From NCBI GenBank assembly GCA_035531075.1, contig DATKTO010000040.1, forward strand, positions 1 through 64,000: a DNA stretch of 64,000 bases, written 5' to 3'. The translations under genes and the position numbers were made by a program. The notes beneath the pieces are model-generated. The model was not told the DNA's origin. It ran no database searches and saw only the letters and a program-made list of their open reading frames with translations. Position 1 is the first letter of the stretch. Every line of letters begins with the position of its first letter. Positions 52,113 to 61,902 of the stretch are shown piece after piece. The stretch comes from 39-52-133 sp035531075. Lineage in GTDB: Bacteria; Pseudomonadota; Gammaproteobacteria; Burkholderiales; Gallionellaceae.

Positions 52113-53561
52113 TTATCCTATCAGGGCAGCAGCCTGCTTGAACCAGGTTGCCAGATAGGGTGGGATGTAGAGGCCCAGTGTCAGCACCAGCCCCAGATGC
52201 ACGAACACGGGGATCAGTGCTGGCGGGTGGGGCAGCCGCCGGCCGCTGGTTTCACCAAACACCATGCGCTGCACGCGGCTGAAGATGGCGGCAAAGGCCA
52301 CACCCAGCGCGATGAGCAGGAAGGGCATGGTCCACGGGTAGTCGTGCATCGCGGTGGTCAGTATCATGAATTCGCTGGCAAATACGCCGAAAGGCGGCAT
52401 GCCAAGTATCGCCAGCGTGCCTATCATCAGGCCCCAGCCGATGGTGGGATTGGTCTTGATCAGGCCGCGGATGCTTTCCATCAGCTGCGTGCCGGATTTT
52501 TGCGTGGCATGGCCGACGGCGAAAAATATCGCAGACTTGGTCAGCGCATGCATGGTCATGTGCAGCAGAGCGGCAAAGGTGGCGACGGGCCCGCCCATAC
52601 CAAAGGCAAAGGTGATGAGCCCCATATGCTCGATCGAGGAATAGGCAAACATGCGTTTGACATCCTTTTGCCGCGACAGCAGAAAGGCGGCGATGACCAC
52701 GCTGAGCAGGCCGAAGCCCATCATCAGGTTTCCGGCCAGATGGGAGTGCAGGGTGCCGTCCACCAGTACCTTTGAACGCACCAGCACGTACAGCGCCACG
52801 TTGAGCAGCAGCCCGGAGAGCACCGCGGACACCGGCGTGGGACCTTCGGCATGTGCGTCCGGCAGCCAGCTGTGCAGCGGTACCAAACCAACTTTAGTTC
52901 CGTAGCCTACCAGCAGGAAGACAAAAGCCAGCATCAGCACTGTCGGCTCAAGCTGATTTTTCACATCATCGAGATGGGTCCACAACAGCGCGGTTCCGCC
53001 GGCGCCCAACACTTTCTCCGCCGCGAAATACAGCAGGATGGTGCCAAACATCGCCAGTGCCAGACCCACGCCGCACAGGATGAAGTATTTCCATGCCGCT
53101 TCCAGGCTGGCCGGGGTGCGGTACAGCGACACCAGCAGCACGGTGGTGAGGGTTGCCGCTTCCATCGCCACCCACATGATGCCCATGTTGTTGGTCAGCA
53201 GCACCAGCAGCATGGTAAAGGTGAACAGCTGGTACATGCTGTGGTAGAGCCGCAGCATGTTCACGGTGAGTTTGCCGTGCGCCTGCTCGATGCGCATATA
53301 GGGGCGCGAGAACAGAGACGTGGTAAATGCCACGAAAGCGGTGAGCGTGACAAACAGCACGTTGAATGAATCGACAAAAAACTGCTCGTTCCATTCCGTG
53401 ATGGGGCCGTCGCTGATGACGCGCACCGTGAGGAAGATGGATGCCACGAGCGTGGCAAAGCTCATCGCGGAATTCAGTTCGGCGGCATGACGCCTGCAGC
53501 CGAATAGCGCCAGCAGCAGGCCGCCTAGCAGGGGAGTCGCGAGAATCCAGAGTATTTCCAC
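52113..53561 (-). CDS. hyfF: Hyf/Ehr-like proton-pump subunit (NuoN/HyfF-like)
   Basis: The 482-residue polytopic protein is of the NuoL/M/N antiporter family, with about 14 helices. It contains the conserved GYGTKVGLVPLHSWLPDAHAEGPTPVSAVLSG segment with its lysine and histidine, and the KRMFAYSSIEHMGL motif. It carries one of the proton channels of the complex. It begins one base from the end of the previous gene. Role assigned by family and operon. Confidence 0.92.
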   Translation of the reverse strand: MEILWILATPLLGGLLLALFGCRRHAAELNSAMSFATLVASIFLTVRVISDGPITEWNEQFFVDSFNVLFVTLTAFVAFTTSLFSRPYMRIEQAHGKLTVNMLRLYHSMYQLFTFTMLLVLLTNNMGIMWVAMEAATLTTVLLVSLYRTPASLEAAWKYFILCGVGLALAMFGTILLYFAAEKVLGAGGTALLWTHLDDVKNQLEPTVLMLAFVFLLVGYGTKVGLVPLHSWLPDAHAEGPTPVSAVLSGLLLNVALYVLVRSKVLVDGTLHSHLAGNLMMGFGLLSVVIAAFLLSRQKDVKRMFAYSSIEHMGLITFAFGMGGPVATFAALLHMTMHALTKSAIFFAVGHATQKSGTQLMESIRGLIKTNPTIGWGLMIGTLAILGMPPFGVFASEFMILTTAMHDYPWTMPFLLIALGVAFAAIFSRVQRMVFGETSGRRLPHPPALIPVFVHLGLVLTLGLYIPPYLATWFKQAAALIG

Positions 53562-53562
53562 G

Positions 53563-54246
53563 TCAATCTTCCTTGAGGTTTTCCATATGTTTCAATTCCA
53601 GGCTGTCGAACGTGGCCCTGATCTGGAAGAAGAAAATGCCCATGATGAACATGCCCACCAGCACGTCGAGCGCAATGCCGAGTTCCACCACCATCGGCAT
53701 GCCGTAAGTGGCGGTGATGGCGGCGAAGAACAAGCCGTTCTCCATCGCCAGGAAGCCGATCACCTGCGGCACGGCCTTGCTGCGCGTGATCATCATCAGG
53801 AACGACAGCAGCACGCTGGCGATCGCAATGCCCAGTGTGCCCTTGGTGATGGTGCCCGCCATCTCTGAAATGGGGCCTGCCAGGTTGAAGGCGAACACCA
53901 CCAGCGCAATGCCGATCAGCATTGTGGTGGGAATGTTAAACAGCGTTTCAATGTCCCACTTCACATTCAGCTTGCGGATCAGCCGGTGCAGTATCCACGG
54001 CAGGAAGATCACCTTCAGCACCAGCGTCAGGGCGGCCGAGTAATACAGGTGGTGCTGGCTGGATGACCATGCCACCAGCGCGGTGCTGGTAGCCAGCAGC
54101 AGTCCCTGCAAGGCAAACAGGTTGATCAGCGCCAGCACGCGTCTCTGCGCCAGCATGGCGAAGGCAAGCAGCAGTACCAGTGCTGCAAACAGATTGATCA
54201 GTGGGCCTGAGTAATTGTTTAATATAATCATGTTGTTATGCGCCAA
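53563..54246 (-). CDS. hyfE: Hyf/Ehr-like membrane subunit (HyfE-like)
   Basis: The 227 residues form about seven membrane helices in the HyfE pattern: LINLFAALVLLLAFAMLAQRR, LTLVLKVIFLPWILHRLIRKL and QVIGFLAMENGLFFAAITATYGMPMVVELGI. HyfE is a NuoK-like small membrane subunit with an extra part. It overlaps the NuoH-like gene by 11 bases and is one base from the hyfF start. Confidence 0.9.
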   Translation of the reverse strand: MAHNNMIILNNYSGPLINLFAALVLLLAFAMLAQRRVLALINLFALQGLLLATSTALVAWSSSQHHLYYSAALTLVLKVIFLPWILHRLIRKLNVKWDIETLFNIPTTMLIGIALVVFAFNLAGPISEMAGTITKGTLGIAIASVLLSFLMMITRSKAVPQVIGFLAMENGLFFAAITATYGMPMVVELGIALDVLVGMFIMGIFFFQIRATFDSLELKHMENLKED

Positions 54247-55177
54247 TCAAAAAATGGGTCAGCATGCCGAGCACGGCCAGCAGAAAGGCGGTTCCCATGA
54301 ATTCGGGCACACGGAAAATGCGCATCTTGGCGGAAACGGTTTCGAGCAGCGCGAGCGCGGCTCCTGCCAGTAACAGCTTTAATAGCAACATGCCCAGCGC
54401 CAGCGGTATCTCATCCAGCCTGCCGGCTTCGGCGATGCCCCAAGGCATGAACAGCGCAAAGCCGATGGTGGTGTAGGCAAACAGTTTCAGCGCGCTGGCC
54501 CATTCGATCAGCGCCAGGTGGCGCGCGGAATATTCCAGAATCATCGCCTCATGGATCATCGTGAGTTCGAGGTGGGTGGAAGGATTGTCCACCGGAATGC
54601 GCGCATTTTCCGCCAGCAGCACCATCACGAAGGCGATGGCGGCGAAGGCCAGACTGGGGTAAATCACAAACTGTTTGTGCGCCAGGGTTTCGACGATGGT
54701 GACCAGAGAGGTGGACTGGCTGATCAGTGCGGCTGAAAAGAATACCATCAGCAGCGCCGGTTCGGCCAGAAAGCCGACCAGCATCTCACGCCGTGCACCG
54801 AGCGTGCCGAAGGAGGTGCCGATATCCATCGCAGCCAGCGAGATGAATACCCGCGCCAGCGCAAACACGCCGACCAGCGCGATCACATCCACCGCCGGCG
54901 ACAGCGGCAGGTCTGTCGCGATGACCGGCACCAGTGAGGCGGCGAGCCACATGCTGGTGAACAGTATGTAAGGGGTGAAGCGAAACAGCGGCGAGGCGTT
55001 GTGCGCCAGCACCGCATCTTTATGAAACAGCTTGATGAGCTTGCGGTAAGGCTGCAGTACGCCAGCCCCGCTGCGGTTTTGCAGCCACGCGCGGCACTGG
55101 TTTACCCAGCCGATAAGCAGCGGTGCAAGCAGTAGCACCAGCGCATTTTGTATTAGTTGTAAAAGTATGCTGTTCAT
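54236..55177 (-). CDS. hyfC: Hyf/Ehr-like membrane subunit (NuoH/HycD-like)
   Basis: About 313 residues (ATG at 55177) with the NuoH/HycD pattern: GAGVLQPYRKLIKLFHKDAVLA, RREMLVGFLAEPALLMVFFS, PVDNPSTHLELTMIHEAMILEYS and a long C-terminal helix pair. It links the cytoplasmic arm to the membrane arm and may hold the entry of the quinone/proton channel. The start overlaps the HyfB-like stop by four bases (ATGA); a longer upstream frame would run into the previous gene. Confidence 0.92.
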   Translation of the reverse strand: MNSILLQLIQNALVLLLAPLLIGWVNQCRAWLQNRSGAGVLQPYRKLIKLFHKDAVLAHNASPLFRFTPYILFTSMWLAASLVPVIATDLPLSPAVDVIALVGVFALARVFISLAAMDIGTSFGTLGARREMLVGFLAEPALLMVFFSAALISQSTSLVTIVETLAHKQFVIYPSLAFAAIAFVMVLLAENARIPVDNPSTHLELTMIHEAMILEYSARHLALIEWASALKLFAYTTIGFALFMPWGIAEAGRLDEIPLALGMLLLKLLLAGAALALLETVSAKMRIFRVPEFMGTAFLLAVLGMLTHFLIGA

Positions 55178-57186
55178 CGCACAAACGCCAGCAAGGCGAG
55201 CAGGGTTACAAAACTGTAGAGCAGGTAAATATGGATGCGGCCATGCTGCAGCTTGCCGACCAGTGCGGATATTCTTTCGTTGAGTCCGGCGATCGGCAGA
55301 TAACACCATTCCCACAGCAGGTCATGGGTTTCACCATGGTAGTGCGGCTTCTTGTCGAAAGGGCTGGGAACTTCGCGGATAATGCCGAAGAACAGGTCGA
55401 ATATTTGCCGTATCGGCTGGCCGAAACCCTCGGCTGTATCCTGCATGCGCGCAGTCTGTTCGGGAAAGCCGCAATCCCAGGGCGCGCTGCGGCGCATGCG
55501 GCCGTGGTAAAACTTTTTCACCACATACACCGTGATCCACACACCGATGACGATGGCAGCGATCAGGATCAGCGGATTATAGCTGGCGCGCTCAGCCTGG
55601 ACAGGCGTCAGCCACATCCAGCCGCCCTGCGCCGCGCCGCCGAGACTGTGGCCCACCAGCATTTGCGTCACAAAATCGATGTGCGTGATGACGAACACCG
55701 GAAATATGCCCAGGGCTATGCAACCCAGCGCCAGCCACGCCAGACCCAGCAATTCCATGATGCCGAGATCATGTGCCTTATCGACCAGATTTGCCTCGCG
55801 CGGCTGGCCGAGAAAAATGATGCCGTAAAACTTGACCATCACATAGGCCGCCAGAGCGGCGGCCAGCGCCAGGGCGGCAGCTGCAATCGGCACCAGCATG
55901 TTGAGATAGCTGTTGGGCAGGCCGGGCGACAGCAGAAAGGCCTGCAACAGCAACCATTCTGAAACAAAGCCGTTCAGCGGCGGCAGGCCGGCCAGCGCAA
56001 GCGTGCCGATCAGCACCAGCAGCGCCAGCTTGGGCATGCGCTGGATGAGCCCGCCCAGTTTGCCCAGATTGCGCTCGCCTGTCGCGTGCAGCACCGAGCC
56101 TGTGCCGAGGAACAGCAGGCTTTTCATAAAGGCGTGGTTGAGCGAGTGATACAAGGCTGCGGTTAACGCCAGCGCTGCCAGAACATCCATGTGGAAGCTG
56201 TGAAAGATAATGGCCAGCCCGATGCCCACCAGGATGATGCCGATATTTTCAATCGAGGAATAGGCGAGCAGGCGTTTCATGTCGGACTGCACCGAGGCGA
56301 ACAGCACGCCGAACAGCGCGGTGATCAAACCGAGGGCCAGTGCCATTGCGCCCCACCACCACAGTGGCGCATCGAGCAGGTCAAAGCTGACACGCAGGAT
56401 GCCGTAGATCGCGGTTTTCAGCATGATGCCGCTCATCATCGCGGAAATCGGCGAGGGCGCAGCAGGGTGTGCTTCGGGCAGCCACACATGCAGCGGCAGG
56501 ATGCCGGCCTTGGCGCCAAAGCCGAACAGTGCCAGCAGGAAAGTGATGCTGGCCCAGAACGCGCTGAGGTGCGCCTCGCGCATGGTGGCGAAGGTGTAGT
56601 CGCCGTGGCCGCCCTGCATCACGCCGAAGCACATCAGAATGGCGATTGCACCGACGTGAGCGATCAGCAGGTAGAGGAAACCGGCGCGGCGGATTTCAGG
56701 CACATTGTGGTCGGTGGTGACTAGGAAGTAGGAGGAGAGCGCCATGGTTTCCCAGGCCACCATGAACAGGTAAGCGTCGTCGGCAAGGAACACCAGCGTC
56801 ATGCCGACGAGGAAAAGGTGGTATTCAAAACACAGCAGGCCCAGCGTACCGCCGGCCATTTGGCGGAAATAGCCCGCAGAATAGAGCGAGATGCCGATGC
56901 TGGCGGCGCCGAGCAGCAGCAGGAAAAATGCTGATAGCGAGTCCAGTCGCAGATGAAAAGGCAGGTCGGGCAGGCCCAGCGGCAGCACCGCAATGTTGGC
57001 CGGGCCTCCCAGGCTCCAGGCCGCAGCCGCCGCTAGCAGTAATGAGCCGAGGGCAGAAGCCGGGAATAGAATTCTGGTGATGAAATGGCTGTTCTGCTTC
57101 AACAACCCCGCAAGCCCGAGCAGCAACCAATAGACAATCACACCCAGCGCAAGATCAAGAGGGAGCAGGGCGGATGCTAGTGTCAC
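55174..57186 (-). CDS. hyfB: Hyf/Ehr-like proton-pump subunit (NuoL/HyfB-like)
   Basis: The 670-residue protein is the NuoL-like antiporter subunit, first gene of the operon. It contains GFGAKAGILPLHVWLPEAHPAAPSPISAMMSG with the conserved Lys/His/Glu set, KRLLAYSSIENIG, and HSLNHAFMKSLLFLGTGSV, typical of HyfB. It starts with GTG at 57186 (MTLASALLPLDLALG). It pumps protons or sodium, driven by electron transfer in the soluble arm; the electron donor and acceptor are unknown. Confidence 0.92.
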   Translation of the reverse strand: MTLASALLPLDLALGVIVYWLLLGLAGLLKQNSHFITRILFPASALGSLLLAAAAAWSLGGPANIAVLPLGLPDLPFHLRLDSLSAFFLLLLGAASIGISLYSAGYFRQMAGGTLGLLCFEYHLFLVGMTLVFLADDAYLFMVAWETMALSSYFLVTTDHNVPEIRRAGFLYLLIAHVGAIAILMCFGVMQGGHGDYTFATMREAHLSAFWASITFLLALFGFGAKAGILPLHVWLPEAHPAAPSPISAMMSGIMLKTAIYGILRVSFDLLDAPLWWWGAMALALGLITALFGVLFASVQSDMKRLLAYSSIENIGIILVGIGLAIIFHSFHMDVLAALALTAALYHSLNHAFMKSLLFLGTGSVLHATGERNLGKLGGLIQRMPKLALLVLIGTLALAGLPPLNGFVSEWLLLQAFLLSPGLPNSYLNMLVPIAAAALALAAALAAYVMVKFYGIIFLGQPREANLVDKAHDLGIMELLGLAWLALGCIALGIFPVFVITHIDFVTQMLVGHSLGGAAQGGWMWLTPVQAERASYNPLILIAAIVIGVWITVYVVKKFYHGRMRRSAPWDCGFPEQTARMQDTAEGFGQPIRQIFDLFFGIIREVPSPFDKKPHYHGETHDLLWEWCYLPIAGLNERISALVGKLQHGRIHIYLLYSFVTLLALLAFVR

Positions 57187-57634
57187 GAACGGTTCTCCAA
57201 AATATTAGGAAACTATTGCTTAGCTTTTGTAGATGTAACTTGCTTTGGCAATCATACCTCTACTTAGGCAAAAAAGCAGGCGCAATGTATCCAAACTCTG
57301 GTTACGCAGCCTCAGTAAATGTCAGCCAGGCTATCATGGATGAGACCTGCAGCAGTTGGCCATGCGCGATCAAGGCGAGCAATGCAAAGATGCGCCATTT
57401 AGGTTGTCTGGAATTCTAGGTGTTGCTGGCTGGAGTTTGTTTAACAAGGTTGGTGCTTGTCCGGAATGCGGTTGACTGCGACGCCCGTTAATGAATGCTG
57501 CCGCAATCTGCCCAGCAGGATTCTTCGTGACATCGTGGCTTGGATTTCTTCTTGTTAAAACTGACCACTCTAATTTGCTGCTGCGCCAGGCACGGTCAGA
57601 TTCTTTTGCTGCGTATTTTCTTCGGTAACGTGAA
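57187..57634. other. intergenic upstream of the Hyf-like operon
   Basis: About 450 bases between the Hyf-like operon start and the terminator of the SulP gene, both on the minus strand. It holds the promoter of the operon. No gene or RNA is seen. Confidence 0.5.
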
Positions 57635-57674
57635 CAAAAAAATAGCCAACCTGCCGCAAAGCGCGAAAGGTTGG
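57635..57674 (-). terminator. intrinsic terminator after the first SulP gene
   Basis: On the minus strand CCAACCT (complement of 57668-57674) pairs with AGGTTGG (complement of 57646-57652) and is followed by CTATTTTTTT. It ends the SulP unit. Confidence 0.85.
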
Positions 57675-57689
57675 TCAGGCACAGTACGA

Positions 57690-59447
57690 TCAGTCGGGCA
57701 ACAATTGGGTAGGTTGTTGCATGGTAGCCAGTTCGATTTTTGTGTTGATTACACCGCGCGCATGCAGGGTGTCAAAGGCTTCCTGGTCTGTTGCAAAGAT
57801 ATTATCGGGGCCGATGCTTTTGTCCAGACCGGTTCGATCAATCACTTCCTGTACCTGCTTCTTGATTCCGCTAAAGCCCAACGCAATGCCATTACTTTTG
57901 AAGCGGCTGATCAGGCTTGACAGCATTTCAACGCCGGATGCGTCCAGGTAATTGATACCGTCGCATTTCACCAGTATGTAACGAACAGAGGGATTTTCTC
58001 TTTCAAGGGTCAGCAGTGCATCCTCAAAATAGGACACGTTTACAAATCTGAGCGCACCGTCGAATCGAATCGCGCCCAACTTCGGATGCAAAGGCGCCAG
58101 GTTGTGCCGCTGAGCGTCGCGCAGAGTACCGTCATGGTGCCTTCCCAGTACTGCTACGCGCGGCTGCATCATGCGGTAGAGCAGCAATGCAAGAGACAGG
58201 AGGATTCCCGTAATAATGCCATTCTGGATATTGGGTGCGAACACCAGCGTGGTTACAAAGGTGGCGACGGCCGCGAAGCCATCGTCCCTGCTGGCACGCC
58301 ATGCTTTGCTTAGCGCGACAAAATTAATTAATCCGATAACGGCCATGATGATCACCGCAGCCAGAACCGGTTTCGGCAGATGGAACAGCAGGGGAGTGAA
58401 AAATATCAGTGTCAGCAACACGAAAATTGCAGAAACGACAGACGAGAATCCTGTTTGTGCATTTGTGGCGAGATTCAGGGCTGAACGGGAAAACGAACCG
58501 CTGACCGGCATGGAATGGCTGAAGGCAGCGGCGATTTTTGCCAGGCCCTGACCGATCAGCTCCTTGTTTTCGTCCCACGGCTGGCGCGTTTTGATGGCAA
58601 TGACCTTGGCGCTGGACATGGCCTCCATAAAGCTGATGAGCGAAATGACGAATGCGGCAGGCAGTAACATCACGGTTGCATGCCAGTCGAGCAGGGGCAG
58701 GCTGATATCCGGCACGCCCCGGGGAACCACGCCGACTACTCTGCCGCCCATCTCGGCATAGCCAATCAGGTAACTGATGACAGTCAGCAGAACGACTGTT
58801 ATCAGTACACCTGGAAGTTTCGGCAGAATTTTTTTAAAGAACAGCAGCAATATGATCGCAGACAGGCCGAATGCGACGGATATGCCATGCATGGTGTCAA
58901 GGTGTGTGAACACATGCCAGATATCGACGAGGAAGTGATCTGATTGGGCGGCTGAGATACCCAGCAGTGTCGGCAGTTGCGATAGTCCTATAATAATCGC
59001 AGCAGCATTGATGAACCCCATCAGCACCGGGTGGGACAGGAAGTTGAGCAGTACGCCCATGCGCAATGCGCCAAACAGCACCTGGAAAAGGCCGGACAGC
59101 AACGCAAGCAGGATGACGTAGGCATAAAACATTTCGCTGCCGTGGGCCGCAAACGGGGCGACACTTGCAGCGGTCAGCAGCGAGGTCATGGCTACCGGGC
59201 CGGTCGAAAGCTGCCTGGATGAGCCGAACAGGGCGCCAATGATGGTGGGGATAAGTGCGGCGTATAGACCGTAATAGGCTGGAACACCGGCCAGTTGCGC
59301 ATAGGCAAGCGATTGCGGGATGGCCACCAAAGACACGGTGATACCTGCGAGCAGGTCTTGTTTGATTGTTGCAGGTGACGCGGTAACAAGTCTGGTGAAA
59401 TCAGCAAACAGTCTGGCAAAAGGCAGGTGTCGAACCCGAATATTCAT
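57690..59447 (-). CDS. SulP-family anion transporter with STAS domain
   Basis: The 585-residue transporter (ATG at 59447) has the SulP membrane core: DLLAGITVSLVAIPQSLAYA, GVPAYYGLYAALIPTIIGALFGSS, TGPVAMTSLL and the SFSRSALNLATNAQT segment. A C-terminal STAS domain (about 450-560; VKCDGINYLDASGVEMLSSL) follows. SulP proteins move sulfate, bicarbonate or dicarboxylates, often with sodium. A longer frame back to 59507 overlaps the small gene upstream. The anion is not decidable by sequence. A second complete SulP and part of a third lie nearby. Confidence 0.92.
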   Translation of the reverse strand: MNIRVRHLPFARLFADFTRLVTASPATIKQDLLAGITVSLVAIPQSLAYAQLAGVPAYYGLYAALIPTIIGALFGSSRQLSTGPVAMTSLLTAASVAPFAAHGSEMFYAYVILLALLSGLFQVLFGALRMGVLLNFLSHPVLMGFINAAAIIIGLSQLPTLLGISAAQSDHFLVDIWHVFTHLDTMHGISVAFGLSAIILLLFFKKILPKLPGVLITVVLLTVISYLIGYAEMGGRVVGVVPRGVPDISLPLLDWHATVMLLPAAFVISLISFMEAMSSAKVIAIKTRQPWDENKELIGQGLAKIAAAFSHSMPVSGSFSRSALNLATNAQTGFSSVVSAIFVLLTLIFFTPLLFHLPKPVLAAVIIMAVIGLINFVALSKAWRASRDDGFAAVATFVTTLVFAPNIQNGIITGILLSLALLLYRMMQPRVAVLGRHHDGTLRDAQRHNLAPLHPKLGAIRFDGALRFVNVSYFEDALLTLERENPSVRYILVKCDGINYLDASGVEMLSSLISRFKSNGIALGFSGIKKQVQEVIDRTGLDKSIGPDNIFATDQEAFDTLHARGVINTKIELATMQQPTQLLPD

Positions 59448-59448
59448 T

Positions 59449-59652
59449 TCAGGTTCCCGAATTCTTGCTGCGGAATGCATGGGCGGCTTCCAAATCGCCG
59501 GATTCACCCAATGCTATGGATGTTCCGATGCGATCAAATATTTTTAGCAGCGAGCCGGCCATTCTGCGAACCGCTTGCAGAAATGTTTCAGCTTTACCAT
59601 TCGGATTTTTTTCCGTCTTGATTGAGTGGCTGGTTAGCGAAGATACATGCAT
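59449..59652 (-). CDS. small protein encoded directly before SulP
   Basis: A 67-residue basic protein, MHVSSLTSHSIKTEKNPNGK...LQAVRRMAGSLLKIFDRIGTSIALGESGDLEAAHAFRSKNSGT. Its stop lies one base ahead of the SulP ATG, so the two are likely cotranscribed and translationally coupled. I do not recognise a family. It has no membrane helix. A small regulator or just an upstream frame is possible. Confidence 0.5.
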   Translation of the reverse strand: MHVSSLTSHSIKTEKNPNGKAETFLQAVRRMAGSLLKIFDRIGTSIALGESGDLEAAHAFRSKNSGT

Positions 59653-59740
59653 TTGAACGCTCCTGTACGAAGGATTACATAACGTGCAAATGTTACGATC
59701 GCCAGCGTTAAACGAGCGTCAATTAACCGTGAAGGGAGTG

Positions 59741-61033
59741 TTAAGAGGTAGTGTTTTCTGTGGTCGATCTGGCAAAGAATAATTGAGCGGAAGTGCCTGT
59801 TCCCTCGGTACTTTCAATGACGGTTTCCCATCCGTATCTGTCGCAGATGCGTTTGACCAGCGACAGCCCTATGCCGGAACCTGTACTGCCGGAACCTTTG
59901 AAGTGCCGCTGGAAAACTTTACCGATTTCTTCGCTGTGAATTCCCGTCCCTGTATCGGTCACCGTCAAGCAGTTGTCTTCCACAGTGATCGTGACCGAGC
60001 CTGACGGTGTGTAGGTAAATGCATTGCGAATCAGGTTGGCCACAACAATTCCAAATAATGTGCGCTCGGCCTCAATATGCGGGTGGGCAAGGCAGACAAG
60101 CTTGGTCGTTGTATGTTCATTTAGCAGATGGCGATGCATATCGATAACGTGAGCCACGATGTCGCACACATCACATTTCTGTATCACGGGTTCATCGGCG
60201 CTCGCTTCCCTTGCCATCAACAGCAGGGCGGAGGTCACGTCGATCATGCCACGCGTGGCACGCCCTATCCTTTCGACGCGCTCCTTTTGCTTGTCAAGCA
60301 GCCGTGTATCTTCTTCCATCAGTTCAACGACGCCCAACACGATGGCAAGGGGTGTCCTGAGTTCATGGCTCACATCGGCGGTAAAGGCGCGCTCCCTGTC
60401 GATAAATGCGCGCATGCGTTTAAGGTAGCCTTCAAACACGATTGCCAGCCTGCCGATTTCATCGTTGGCTAGTCCTTTGGCGATTGCCAATGAACTGTTT
60501 TCAGGGCGTGCCTTGCCGACGCGGCGAGCCAGCTCGGTGATGGGCGCGACAACTCTTCCTGCCAGCCACCAGCCCAGCCAGGCTGACACCAGGGTCATGA
60601 TCAGGGTGCCTGCTACCAGATAGAGCAGGAATGTCGTCTCCCTCTGCCGCTGGCGAATTTCGTTGAACATCATCACATAACGCTTATTTCCCTGGTCGGC
60701 TACCGCAATCCGATAGGGAATATTGTTGAGCGTCAGCTGGTACTTGCCGGGCATCAGAGCATGCAGTTCGGCAGGAATTTCAGCATTGGCCTGTCCGGGC
60801 AGAAAAACATAGCCTCGAATACTGACTGTCGACGGCGGCAGGGAATCAGGGTTGCGCGTGCGCCGGGAAATATAATCTTCAATTTCCGCACGCAAGGTCT
60901 CGTCTATCAGGCGTTCCCCCAGGTTATGTGCGGTAAGGGACAGTCCTGTCGCCAGGAGCAGGCTGACCATTGCGCCAAACAAGGCGAAGGTAAAGGCGAG
61001 CCGAAACCTGAAACTATGCCGGACGTTTTTCAT
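59741..61033 (-). CDS. membrane sensor histidine kinase
   Basis: The 430 residues include two membrane helices (about 10-35 and 135-158) around a periplasmic sensor loop, a HAMP-like region (about 158-210) and the phosphorylation site DVSHELRTPLA (His223). The N-box (NLIRNAFTYTPSG), G-box (DTGTGIHSEEIGKVF) and G2 (GSGIGLSLVKRICDRYGW) form the ATPase. It overlaps the response regulator gene by 20 bases, so it is the partner kinase. The signal is unknown; control of the adjoining SulP genes is a fair guess. Confidence 0.93.
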   Translation of the reverse strand: MKNVRHSFRFRLAFTFALFGAMVSLLLATGLSLTAHNLGERLIDETLRAEIEDYISRRTRNPDSLPPSTVSIRGYVFLPGQANAEIPAELHALMPGKYQLTLNNIPYRIAVADQGNKRYVMMFNEIRQRQRETTFLLYLVAGTLIMTLVSAWLGWWLAGRVVAPITELARRVGKARPENSSLAIAKGLANDEIGRLAIVFEGYLKRMRAFIDRERAFTADVSHELRTPLAIVLGVVELMEEDTRLLDKQKERVERIGRATRGMIDVTSALLLMAREASADEPVIQKCDVCDIVAHVIDMHRHLLNEHTTTKLVCLAHPHIEAERTLFGIVVANLIRNAFTYTPSGSVTITVEDNCLTVTDTGTGIHSEEIGKVFQRHFKGSGSTGSGIGLSLVKRICDRYGWETVIESTEGTGTSAQLFFARSTTENTTS

Positions 61034-61697
61034 CGATGATCTGGTAGCCTATCCCGCGCAGGGTTTTGATCAGTGGCTTGTCAGACTGTTTGTCGACAGC
61101 ACTGCGCAAGATGTAGAGGTGCGCGCGCAAGGCATCACTATCCGGAGGTGTGTCTCCCCAGATCTCCCGTTCTATTTCCTCGCGCGGCAGTACGCGGGGG
61201 GACTGGCGCATCAGAATTTCAAGCAGTTTCAGCGGCACCGGAGGCAGCTCTATGGTGCGGCCCGCGCGCATGACTTTAAAGGTACCCGTATCGAATGACA
61301 GATCCCCGACTTGCAGGGTTGATCCAACTCCGCGCACCTGCGAGCGTCTGACCAGTGCGTACAACCGCGCATCCACCTCGCGCAAGGAGAATGGTTTGAC
61401 GACATAATCGTCTGCCCCGGCCTCCAGCCCGGCAATCTTGTCGTCCAGGGAATCACGGGCAGTGAGCATTAAGATCGGCGTCAGCCTGCCTGCCTCACGC
61501 AATCGTCTGCACAAGGTCAGCCCGTCTATGCCGGGCAGCATAAGGTCGAGGATAAGGGCGTCGTATTGATTGGTTGCGGCGAAATGCAGTCCGGAAATTC
61601 CATCGCCGGCCAGATCCATGGCATGGCCTTTGGCTTCGAAATAATCGAATATATTGGTTGCAAGATCGCGGTTATCTTCTATCAGAAGAATATTCAA
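61014..61697 (-). CDS. OmpR-family response regulator
   Basis: The 227-residue regulator has a receiver domain (MNILLIEDNRD with acidic pocket, phospho-acceptor Asp51 in LILDLMLPG, LTARDSL, VVKPFSLREV). A winged-helix OmpR/PhoB DNA-binding domain follows, with LPREEIEREIWGDTPPDSDALRAHLYILRSAVDK and LIKTLRGIGYQI. It is cotranscribed with the overlapping histidine kinase. Targets are unknown; the flanking SulP genes are candidates. Confidence 0.95.
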   Translation of the reverse strand: MNILLIEDNRDLATNIFDYFEAKGHAMDLAGDGISGLHFAATNQYDALILDLMLPGIDGLTLCRRLREAGRLTPILMLTARDSLDDKIAGLEAGADDYVVKPFSLREVDARLYALVRRSQVRGVGSTLQVGDLSFDTGTFKVMRAGRTIELPPVPLKLLEILMRQSPRVLPREEIEREIWGDTPPDSDALRAHLYILRSAVDKQSDKPLIKTLRGIGYQIIDEKRPA

Positions 61698-61902
61698 TTT
61701 GTTGTCCAGTCAGTTGTTCCATTTTGAGTTGTCATTATTTCGCGTTGCTTTGTGGGAGGAGAGCATGCCTCGCGGAGATCCAGTGACCTCGGCTACTGCG
61801 TGGTAAAAAAATACCCGATACCATCAGGAAACCAGCAACTTTTTGAAGCATGCCTGCCACGGAGTAATGTCGGGCTTTACAAGTCTATCGGAAAATCCAG
61901 AT

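Noticed and set aside
51912..52775. 287-codon plus-strand open frame
   Set aside because: It runs against the Hyf-like large and antiporter subunits, whose families are certain; the product is His/Gln-rich and without family.
49995..57186. Formate hydrogenlyase or working hydrogenase-4
   Set aside because: The nickel-binding cysteines are absent and there is no formate dehydrogenase or maturation gene close by.
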